Shown piece after piece: positions 55,831-64,000 of a stretch of DNA of 64,000 bases. The position numbers and the translations under genes are program-made. The notes under the pieces were generated by a model. The model was not told where the DNA came from and made no database searches. It saw only the letters and a program-made list of their open reading frames with translations. Position 1 is the stretch's first letter. The number at the start of each line of letters is the position of its first letter. Origin of the DNA: Amborella trichopoda (Eukaryota > Streptophyta > Magnoliopsida > Amborellales > Amborellaceae); NCBI RefSeq assembly GCF_000471905.2, contig NW_006494916.1, positions 4,466,574-4,530,573 of the forward strand, in the 5' to 3' direction.

Positions 55831-56460
55831 TCTCTCTTCATATGTTTGTTCTCTCTCCAAGGATCAGTAGTATGTTAATTCTCTTTAGGCTTTTTCATCT
55901 CGAGGCATTGTGTCTCTCTCAATCTCTAGCAATGTGCAAGTGTTCTACTTTTCTTTTCTTTTCTTTTTTTTGCTTTTTTGGTATTGAAAAGGTAAGTAAA
56001 CCATTATTTTGGTATTGAAAAGGTAAGCAAAGCATAAGGCTTACCCATTACATATAGTGGTCATTAACTTCTGTAAATAAATCTAATAATAAAAAAGATG
56101 GGATTGTATACAATCGGATTATTTACTTTTTGAATAGGGAGGTCACAATTACTTACAACCATCTTATGTGAAATTTGATAGGTTGGATGTGTTACAAAGT
56201 TCAAAATTTTTTTTTTGAACTTTTAACTTGGTCAATAAAATAAATACAGCTACTTACTTTTCATATCTACTCAATCAAGATTAATTATTACCACCTTGTA
56301 AAAAAGATAAATGATTTCACTATATACTTTCTCAAAGATATCATGCTCTAGGAGCATATTGTCTGTTTATTTCCCCAGGTAAAACACAATCTAGTAGTAA
56401 ATGTAGGATACCAATTTTGTACGTATAATCTTGACTTTTTTCCCTTAAAATTTTGTCATA
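55831..56460 (+). other. 3' flank of SRC2-like copy 2
   Basis: Collinear with 59085-59475 downstream of copy 3 (GTAGTGGTTATTAACTTCT-like, CTAGTAGTAAATGTAGGAT, ATAAAATCACTTA), apart from the MITE at 56100. A direct duplication TTTTGGTATTGAAAAGGTAA lies at about 55976 and 56008. Confidence 0.7.
56100..56333. mobile_element. MITE family D, 234 bp, with paralogous empty site
   Basis: Starts GGGATTGTATACAATCGGAT and ends near TATATACTTTCTC. AAAGAT flanks both sides (56094-56099 and 56334-56339). The paralogous flank of copy 3 reads AATAAAAAAGATATTATGCT at 59322-59341 without the insert. Confidence 0.78.
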
Positions 56461-57013
56461 AAATCACTTAGTGCAACAAAAAATCTAATTTCTCTTATTT
56501 AGTAAATGGTGTATCTTTTATGAAAGGGCAATCTTAGCATTAATATTTTTGCTACTCATATCCATGTCAAACACTAACACACATATCCATGCTAGCATAG
56601 GACGAGCCTTACAATCCCCTACTTAGGATCTTGGACAGGACAATTACCTTATACTAGTCTCTTTCTGTCTCGCTGTCTCACTTCATTCAAAACTTGCTTT
56701 TTTGGTTATCTCTTCCCTTCTCGTAACCATACCTCCTTGCGTATGCCTTTTAAAGAGTCTATTTATCTCCATTTCAACAAAGAAGAAAAAAAAAGAGTCT
56801 ATTTATCAATATAAACAAAGAATGTCGGCGGCTTGTTCATAAGTAGAAATGTGAATTTGTCTAAACACTTCTTTTTCTTGAATTAAAAGGCAGTCCGTCC
56901 ACTTATATATGCTTGGTTTAAATGTAAACGTGATAATCAAACCAAACCCACTAGCTTGTTTATGAAACTAGTCAAGATTGACACGCAAAAAATACCAAAA
57001 AGAGTATATTTTC

Positions 57014-57150
57014 GATATCTTGGGTCTATTATCTAGGAAAACAGAGAGATTGAAGAAGACGTCATACATAGAACTAGAGCTGGATGGGCGAAGAGAAGAT
57101 GTGCGACCAGAGTTTTATATGATCACTGCATACCAATGAAGCTTGTTTAC
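57014..57150 (+). mobile_element. RTE-type LINE fragment (C-terminal reverse transcriptase region)
   Basis: The plus strand reads FRYLGSII, an in-frame stop, then ENREIEEDVIHRTRAGWAKR followed by RCATRVLYDHCIPMKL. This is the familiar FRYLGS...EDV.HRI.AGW.KWR...VLCD...P.KLKG region of plant RTE-type LINEs. Only this piece remains. Confidence 0.65.
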
Positions 57151-57154
57151 AGCC

Positions 57155-58280
57155 AAACTCGAGAGAGTTTCTTATGGAGAGATCCTCTTTAATCTGAGCT
57201 TCAAACTAATTAAATTATGAAAATTAGTGGATATTGGAGGGCCAGTCAAATTACAATCTGTTGAAGAAAAGTCTATCTTGATAGATTAGTTTCCTCCACG
57301 TATTGCTGCAGTGCCAGCTGATTTTCTTGCCAAAAACACTTTTAAAACTAAGGTAAGTAGATCTAAAGATGAACTAAAATCAAGATAGACAAACATAAAG
57401 AACTTCCTACCCATCGGGTTTCCTGGTCCATTGCCACCTCTACTCAAGAAGTTATGTTGTGATGGCAACCCACCACCCTAACCACCTAGCCTTGTGCCCA
57501 TTCCTGCGTTATGCTCAATTGATGCATGCAAAGTAGAGTGAAGGTGCATCTGCCGTCCATTCAATATATGATACTAGAGATCAACCAATCTAATGATCCA
57601 ACTCTGTTTACATACTTTTATTTGCATCCACCGTTCATTGTACATATGGGCAGTTGATAATGCATGTGTATTGACTAGCCGCTTGCGTAAGCAGTATTTT
57701 GCCCTCTTCGTCAAACGTATGGAACCAACAATATTGAGCCGTTGTTTTCTCTAGGGAGGAGGGGTAAAGTTTCTCCAAAAGAATTATAAACTGTATACTA
57801 TGCTCCTGCAGGAGCATATTGTGCATCTATTCCCATGTGTAGTGACTGGCCTCTTGTATATGAGTATTTTGCCCTCTCCTGGCACCAACTATGTCAAACT
57901 GTTCTCACTTTTGCTTGAGGGCGGGCTAGAATCTTTTCCAGAAGAATTATGAGCCTGTAAACTATGCTCCATGGGAGCAATATTGTACACCTACTCCCAT
58001 CAGTTAACTATGCTCCATGGGAGCAATATTGTACACCTACTCCATCAGTTAGAAGACGTGCTTAGGAGGATCTTTTTCAATCTCAAAATTTGAGAATCAC
58101 ATAAGAATCACTAAATGATTATTATTAAATAAAAAAAATAAAAAATTGAATTTTGAGTTTTTTAACACTTAGAGTTTACGATTCAAATTGAACAATTTAT
58201 GTTCAATCTTACAACGTTATTTTTTTCAAAAACATATAGAGAGCAATTAGGAAATTTTTTCATTGAAATTAGGAGTTCTT
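57155..58280. other. spacer with repeated palindromic TGCTCC/GGAGCA motifs
   Basis: TATGCTCCTGCAGGAGCATA at about 57799. Two copies of CTATGCTCCATGGGAGCAAT with ATTGTACACCTACTCC (about 57962 and 58009) form a 47-bp tandem duplication. No gene is recognised. Confidence 0.55.
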
Positions 58281-58353
58281 AAGTCACTTATCTGAGGGAG
58301 AAATTAAACAGTTCAGATATTTTCTTGACACTCATAGTATGATAAACAAAATA

Positions 58354-58400
<47 letters not shown>

Positions 58401-58509
58401 AAAAACAACAAACAACAGCAGCAAGGCGAAGTCATTTATCTGAGGGAGAAATTAGACAGTTCGGATCTTGTCTTGACACTCATAGTATGATAAACAAAAT
58501 AAATAATAG
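58281..58509. repeat. about 80-bp direct duplication flanking an (AAT)n microsatellite
   Basis: AAGTCAYTTATCTGAGGGAG...ATAGTATGATAAACAAAATA occurs at 58281-58362 and 58429-58509. Between them lies an AAT/ATA trinucleotide run (about 58352-58399). The right copy abuts the truncated SRC2-like copy 3. Confidence 0.85.
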
Positions 58510-58800
58510 TTCAGGTCGAAATTGTAATTCGCATACGGGGTATGGTCCGAAACCAGTCCCAAAGCCTTATGACTCTATCGTCCACCCTGCACCTCAATTG
58601 TACAGCAGGTACGCTTATGGTGCGTCTCCAGCGCCGCTAGTTTATGCCCCTCCGACAGGGGGTTATTATGGTAGAGGGTATTATGGTAATTATGGAGGGG
58701 CGGCACCACCAGCTGCAGGGTAGTATGGTAATTTTCGGGCTGCACCACCAGCTGCGGGGTACTATGGTAATCCTGTGGAGGATAAGATACTTGATGTGGC
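58509..58800 (+). pseudogene. SRC2-like copy 3, C-terminal fragment
   Basis: Starts abruptly at the end of the C2 domain (CAGGTCGAAATTGTAATTCG, as CAGGTCGAAATTGCAATTCA in copy 2). It then keeps part of the Pro/Gly/Tyr linker (YAYGASPAPLVYAPPTGGYY, GNYGGAAPPAAG) with a stop in the repeats, and ends in a shortened tail (GNPVEDKILDVAL). The C2 domain, the glycine-rich hydrophobic segment and most of the acidic tail are missing. Its details are closer to copy 2 than to the intact gene. Confidence 0.8.
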
Positions 58801-59475
58801 TCTCTCTACTCTGTTCTCTCTCTAGATATGATATGGGGAATGTTAGGCGATTTTTTAGGATCAGTGGTGTGTTTGTTTTCTCTTTAAGGATTAGTAGTGT
58901 ATTATCCTCTCTTTAGATTTTTTCAAATTAAAAATAAATAAATAAATAAATATAAAAGTTAGTGAGAATTTGGGCTCGTACTCTTTTAATAAAAATAGAG
59001 TCCGAAGCTTCATCATAAAGCTTATTGGAACTACCACTAAGGCCCCAACCCATTCTAGAATTGTCAGCCCATTCTCGAGTTTTTATTTCTCGAGTTTTTA
59101 TAGGATTAATGAAGTATTTGTTCTCTCTCTATGGATTAGAAGTGTGTTATCTCTCTCTCTAGGTTTTTTTCATCAATGGGCATTGTGGCTTAGGTGGTCT
59201 TTATTATGCTCTGTCTCTCAATCTCTACGTGTAAGTCGTCTACTTTCTTATTTTTTATATTGAAAAGGTATTAAAGGATGAGTCCCATTACACGTAGTGG
59301 TTATTAACTTCTATAAATCTAATAATAAAAAAGATATTATGCTCAGGGAGCATACTGTCTGTTTATTTCCCCATGTAAAACCCAATCTAGTAGTAAATGT
59401 AGGATGCCAATTTTGTATATGTAATCTTGACTCTTTTCCCCCCTAAAATTTTGCCATAAAATCACTTAATGTTGT
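58801..59475 (+). other. 3' flank of SRC2-like copy 3, with an insertion or internal duplication
   Basis: CT-rich blocks with AAGGATTAGTAGTGTATTAT and ATGGATTAGAAGTGTGTTAT (about 58888 and 59142) suggest that the 3'-UTR segment is present twice, around about 160 bp of other sequence. The far end matches the copy 2 flank. Confidence 0.55.
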
Positions 59476-59873
59476 ATAAAATTTTTGATACAGAAGAATA
59501 AGAAACAAGATTCATGTAACAGATACAAAATAATTGGGATCAAGCTTGAATGATGATAATGGTGATTATTGTTTTTATTATTGTTGTAATTATTATTATT
59601 ACAATTTTTGAACCAATCCTATTGATTTTGACATGGATAAATTGGGTGGAATATCCAAAACCCAATTTCGAGTTCTAAAACACTATTACATATAATTAAA
59701 GAAACCCAAATGCGCAGTTGCACGGCCCAGCTTGACCCACCAACCCAGAACTGCTGGTGAATATCAAGGAAGACCTTAAAAGTAGGTTCAGACTTTCTTG
59801 ACTCTAAATTATGAGTTGTAATTTTTTTGTTTGAAATAAGCATTTTTAAATTTAAAGTGAGGGATTTAAGATA

Positions 59874-60261
59874 GGATGTGGTTTGGATAAGGTTGTAACC
59901 TTAAACAAGTAAGGCACATCTTTAGATTTTATCATAAATATAATTTTAGTATAAAAAATTCTTAGGATGACTTAAGAATCTATTTTAATCTTTAAATATA
60001 AAAATTTTAAACTCCAAAAAAGGTTCAAATCAATAGATATATAAACACTTGAAAATCTTAAAAATGCACTGTCTAGATAATTTGTTACAAAACCCACTAT
60101 TTTTAAGACTCTTTTTTTTTTTCTTTTCATATTCACACATCTTGATGTCAAGATAATCAATTTTTAGAGGGTTTTCCACATCGAAACAACCTTCTAAGAT
60201 GGATTTTTGAGATGCACTTGAATTCTACATTTTAAGATGCAACATTTTATAATTTTTTTCC
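59874..60261. mobile_element. MULE-type MITE family C, 388 bp, 9-bp target duplication
   Basis: Left GGATGTGGTTTGGATAAGGT then TGTAACCTTAAACAA. The right end, reverse-complemented, is GGAAAAAAATTATAAAATGT. TTTAAGATA (59865-59873) and TTTAAAATA (60262-60270) flank it (8 of 9). Confidence 0.75.
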
Positions 60262-60811
60262 TTTAAAATATAATTTATCCCCAATATAATACGTACTTAA
60301 ATCTTTATAGGATCACTACGCAATAATGACAGCTCCTTTTATTTGATGCAAATAAAAATTAGGATTTTTTTCAATTTTTTAATTTTATGTTTTTAAAGTA
60401 TTTTTTAAAAAATATTATTTAAGCTCTTAGTGTTCTTTAGGGTTGTTCTCGTCTTCTTTAGTTATATAGATTTAAGAGTAGAATAATAAATTTTGTATGA
60501 GAGTTACTTATGAGAGATTGTTATGTAAGAGGTTTTTATCTCTTATTGGGTTGATAAACTTCATAAAAGGTTAGAAAAAAGAAGGGATTGAAATGCATTT
60601 GAGATGGGTGGGGGCTTCTTAAAATTGTGACGTTTACTTGAGGTTTAGAGCGGTAGATGGAGAGAGAAATCATAGGGAGAGAGAGGCTATTTAAAGAGAA
60701 TATGTCCTTTATTTGATAGAAAAATAAATAAAAAATTTGATCTTATGAAAAGATGTTGAAGTGGATTCTCTTGCAGACCCAAAAATAAAAGTATAATCTC
60801 ACAACTCTCTC

Positions 60812-60861
<50 letters not shown>

Positions 60862-61540
60862 ACTTGCATGCCTCAAGTAAGTACGACTCCCATGCATTGG
60901 AAAAGTTCACACCCTTATGTAACCGCAAAAGTATATGTATTCTATGGAACAAAAAAATGCATCAAAAAAGTTCCCGGTCAAAAGGTTCCCATGTATCAAA
61001 AAATTAATCTTGCATAGTCATTAATTATTTGGTCATGGACCCCATGCGCAATATTCATGCACATACCTCCAAGGCATCAAAAAGTTCCTTCCAGCACCAA
61101 ATAGTAAAAATCCATCGATACAAACACATTCATAAGAGAAACTCTTAGAATTCAATGAGATATAAATTAGTATTTACTTCTCCATCATATAACCTTTAGT
61201 TCTATTGTTGACAATCATAAAGATACTTAAACTACAAAATGAAAAGAAAAGAAAGGAAAAATGAATTTAGTGGTGCTAGTCAATAATTCTAATTTGTTGG
61301 TGTTGCAAAAAGTATTAAAATGAATCCAAAATGAAAGATTGAGATATTCAGATAATCGAAGAGATGCTTCAACCCCAAGTGAAAAAAAAAAAAAAGAGAG
61401 AAAGAAGAGATTTTACACAGTGCTAGCCAACAATTGCCAATTTGTTGGTGTGGCAAAAATATTGAGATAAACCATTCGCTTTGTTAAATCCAAATTAAAT
61501 CAATCAAAAAATCGAAACCAAAATCAAATTACCATTGATT
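60262..61540. other. AT-rich spacer with (TA)n microsatellite
   Basis: A TA run lies at about 60826-60860 and a second TA run after GTATAT. ATTTTGTTGGTGTTGCAAAA-like and TTGTTGGTGTGGCAAAAATA segments (about 61293 and 61441) are diverged duplicates. No gene is recognised. Confidence 0.5.
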
Positions 61541-61764
61541 CTCAAACTCTAATCAACATAAAAGAATTTCCCAGTGCCTCCAAATGGTTCAATGATTTCT
61601 CATAATCATGCCAAACAAAGTTGAACACATAAGAGAAATTTGCATCAACTTGAACACACTGAAAAACAAGAATACAAAATAAGGAAAAAAAAAAGAAATA
61701 AATAATCAAACTAAACAAGGACCTTAACATTGTGGTCTTTCCAGAAGATGGATCTTCATGTATT

Positions 61765-61935
61765 TCAAAAACTCTGAACCCTATATCTAATGCTACAAAT
61801 AGATTGATCTGGCGACTCTTTTGACGCCGATTTCGCCAAAGCAGGTGAACTTTCCACCTCTGATGAGGTCCCAGGCGCTTCCTGAAACCTGAACCTATTT
61901 CTAAAAGCACTTGTTGTCTCTGAAAATGTCGGCAT
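61765..61935 (-). CDS. possible first coding exon of an unrecognised host gene
   Basis: On the minus strand a CT-rich leader (about 62200-62105) ends TTTACAG/GTAATG, a plausible donor. After about 160 bp a good acceptor (TTTCTTCTTAG/GT) precedes ATG at 61935. The frame reads MPTFSETTSAFRNRFRFQEA and SSEVESSPALAKSASKESPD before a stop at 61767-61765, and a splice would have to occur earlier for a longer protein. A second frame over the same stretch is open further (LFVALDIGFRVFEIHEDPSS), and a TTTTTCAG acceptor with open frame (VQVDANFSYVFNFVWHDYEK) lies at about 61660. The parts look gene-like, but I cannot assemble or name the product. Confidence 0.25.
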   Translation of the reverse strand: MPTFSETTSAFRNRFRFQEAPGTSSEVESSPALAKSASKESPDQSICSIRYRVQSF

Positions 61936-62239
61936 ACCTAAGAAGAAACCCTCAATTGCAAAACACTAGAAATCCAAAACCTTGAGAACCCAAAACACTA
62001 GAATCCAAGGTTTTGGAAGGCCATGAAAATAGCAGAGAAATGGCAGAAAAATATATATAAAAGAAATTCGCAGTTGAAATTGCAGATTAAAGTTGACATT
62101 ACCTGTAAATATGTCAGAGAGAGAGGTAAGAGAGCAGCGTCAAATTGGCTTAGAGAGAGAGAGGTGAGAGTTTTGCAGAGGATGAGAGAGATGGGGTCAT
62201 ATTCTTGAAACCCCTCAAATGAGAAGCCCAATTAGCCCC

Positions 62240-63660
62240 ATATTCTTAAAGAATAATATAGATAGCCATTTGTTATTAATTTTTAAGAATTTAAAAAGCG
62301 TTGATATAAAGGGACAGGACAAATTGATCTTTTAAAAAATGGGAGGTGGTCTATAGAAATGATTCTTCATTAGTTCATGAAATTTAACATATGATCCAGG
62401 GTACTGTAATTCGTCACTGAGTGATAAATATATGGACATCGTTGTTATGAGTAGGCCGACTCAACTATTTATATGAGTCCTCCCTCTAAAATCCGTCTTA
62501 AAGACAGATGGATTTTGGATCCAAAAATTTTATAGGTCGACAATCTAGACCACGGTGAACATGGATCAACATCTTCATCTAACTCATTCCAATTATTGGG
62601 GTCGTCAGATGAACATGAATATATTAAAAAAATACAAATAGAAACTAATACTTTTTTATGGATTTTTTTGGATGCTTGATTTGTAGGGACAACCACCTTT
62701 TCATATCCATCTTAGTGCTTGAGGGGATTCACATGTGATGAAATCACTTTTTGAGAAGAAGCTTACAGGCCCTGAATGGATGATATATCTCAAGTTCTAA
62801 TTCCTTATCTTAAAAGAAAGAGATTGTTGACACACACTATATGTATATTTCTCTCATAAACATTGGAATGAAAATTGGAATATTTTTTTTTACGTGAAAA
62901 ATTGGACAAAGGCAAGGAATATGAGGAAGACTTGCTAAAGATAGAAAGAGAAGGATCGGATAGAACAAGATTAAAGTAGAGATAGAATTCTAGAGAATGA
63001 GATTAAAGTAGAGATTAGTGTGTTGTAAAATCTTGACATTGCCTTGGAAGTGGTTTAACCAGCTTAATTGGTAAACCGGCCAATTCGAGTGCTCTAATTG
63101 GACAAGTCTCGGACAGTCAAAAAAGTGTTGAAAAAAATAAAAAATAAAATATAAAAAAGAAAATCTACTAAAATATAAAAAACATATAATGAATGATTAA
63201 AACAAAAAACATTCACATAAATTTGAAAATTAATGGGAAAAATTGATTTTAACCCATTTTATATTTTCCAAGGGCTATTTTTAAATTTGTCTAAAAAAAG
63301 ATTGGAAATTATAAAAGTGAGTATTAATGGCCAAAACAATTTTTAATCTTTACCATAATGTAAAGAATATTTAAAAATATATTACAAGTCAAATTCCTTA
63401 TTTTTGAGAATTTATATGTACTTTTTAAAAAAAAAAAAAACGGTTGATCACCCTAACTGCCAAAAACCAGAGATCTAACCTGGCGGTTAGCGGTTGGATT
63501 GAGCGATTTTGCAAACAATGGTAGGGATAGATTTCTGAAGAAAGTGAGGGGTAAGGGGTGGTGGGCTAGCAAGGATAGAGAGAATGAATTTTTAGATAGA
63601 GAAAGACGGATTAGGTTTTTTTTAGAGAGAATGAAAGATTGGGTTTCAAGACTGATCATG
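62240..63660. other. AT-rich spacer, no gene recognised
   Basis: A short frame at 62469-62696 (minus) and others carry no recognisable domain. Confidence 0.45.
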
Positions 63661-64000
63661 AGTTTTGAGAGGGAGAAATTAGGTTTTTAGATAGAGAATG
63701 GGGTTTTAGATATAGAAAAAGAAATTGGATTTAAGAGGGAGAGATTACGTTTTTAGAGAGAGAAAGTGGTTTTAGATATAACAAAAGAAATTGGATTTGT
63801 AAAGAGATCGGGTTACTAGATAGAGATACAGATCATGAGTTTTGAGAGGTAGGTTTTTAGAGAGAGAATGTTGTTTTAGATATAGTAAAAGAAATTGGAT
63901 TTGAGAGGGAGAGATTAGGTTTTTAGAGAGAGAATATGGTTTTAGATGTAATAAAAGAAATTGGATTTGTAAAGAGATCGGGTTACTAGATAGAGAGAGA
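63661..64000. repeat. purine-rich tandem array with 177-bp higher-order period, continues past the window
   Basis: AGTTTTGAGAG starts higher-order units at 63661 and 63838. Each holds two short units (GATTAGGTTTTTAGAGAGAG, GGTTTTAGATATAGTAAAAG, AAATTGGATTT) followed by GTAAAGAGATCGGGTTACTA then GATAGAGA. Confidence 0.85.

Noticed and set aside
55339-55860. 173-codon minus-strand frame opposite pseudogene copy 2
   Set aside because: His/Pro-rich antisense reading of the Gly/Tyr repeats.

Overview
This is nuclear DNA from a flowering plant. The window starts in the last five exons of an M1 aminopeptidase with canonical GT-AG introns. It also carries a plant-type C2/Pro-Gly-Tyr gene of the SRC2 class with relics of further copies, a Ty1-copia element, L1- and RTE-type LINE pieces, a caulimovirid fossil and many small inverted-repeat transposons. 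Most of the rest is AT-rich, repeat-laden spacer with long (GA/CT)n tracts. The species cannot be named from this evidence.

Layout. 1-1.9 kb: 3' end of the aminopeptidase (MPA1-like). 2-16.9 kb: spacer with hAT-like short elements, a dispersed hairpin-bearing repeat, a GC-rich block, a caulimovirid relic (8.15-9.8 kb) and a decayed minisatellite of about 60-bp units with a 119-bp higher-order period (10.5-11.6 kb). 16.9-25 kb: an L1-type LINE whose 5' half is inverted relative to its 3' half (twin-priming geometry). It is split by a 6.2-kb Ty1-copia element flanked by perfect 5-bp target duplications. 28.1-30.3 kb: an intact SRC2-like gene with a 5'-UTR intron. 30-39 kb: nested inverted-repeat elements, one enclosing an unrecognised gene fragment, an assembly gap beside a foldback element, and a tandem array with tRNA B-box-like motifs. 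39.2-59.5 kb: two decayed SRC2-like copies.

The most notable structure is the second SRC2-like copy. Its 5'-UTR intron lies at 39.19-39.61 kb and its coding part at 54.88-55.83 kb. The 15.2 kb between them begins and ends with related inverted termini and is bracketed by a perfect 8-bp direct repeat (GTTTGTAC). The interval therefore looks like one hAT-type insertion site now swollen with nested repeats, and it also contains a minus-strand C2-domain ORF at 46.5 kb. The third copy (58.5 kb) lacks the C2 domain but keeps the same 3' flank, and so supplies an empty-site control for a small transposon beside copy 2.

Working host genes I would defend are the aminopeptidase (partial) and the SRC2-like gene. 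The C2 ORF at 46.5 kb and a possible first coding exon at 61.9 kb are tentative. No new multi-gene system is evident; the novelty lies in transposon structure and gene-copy decay.
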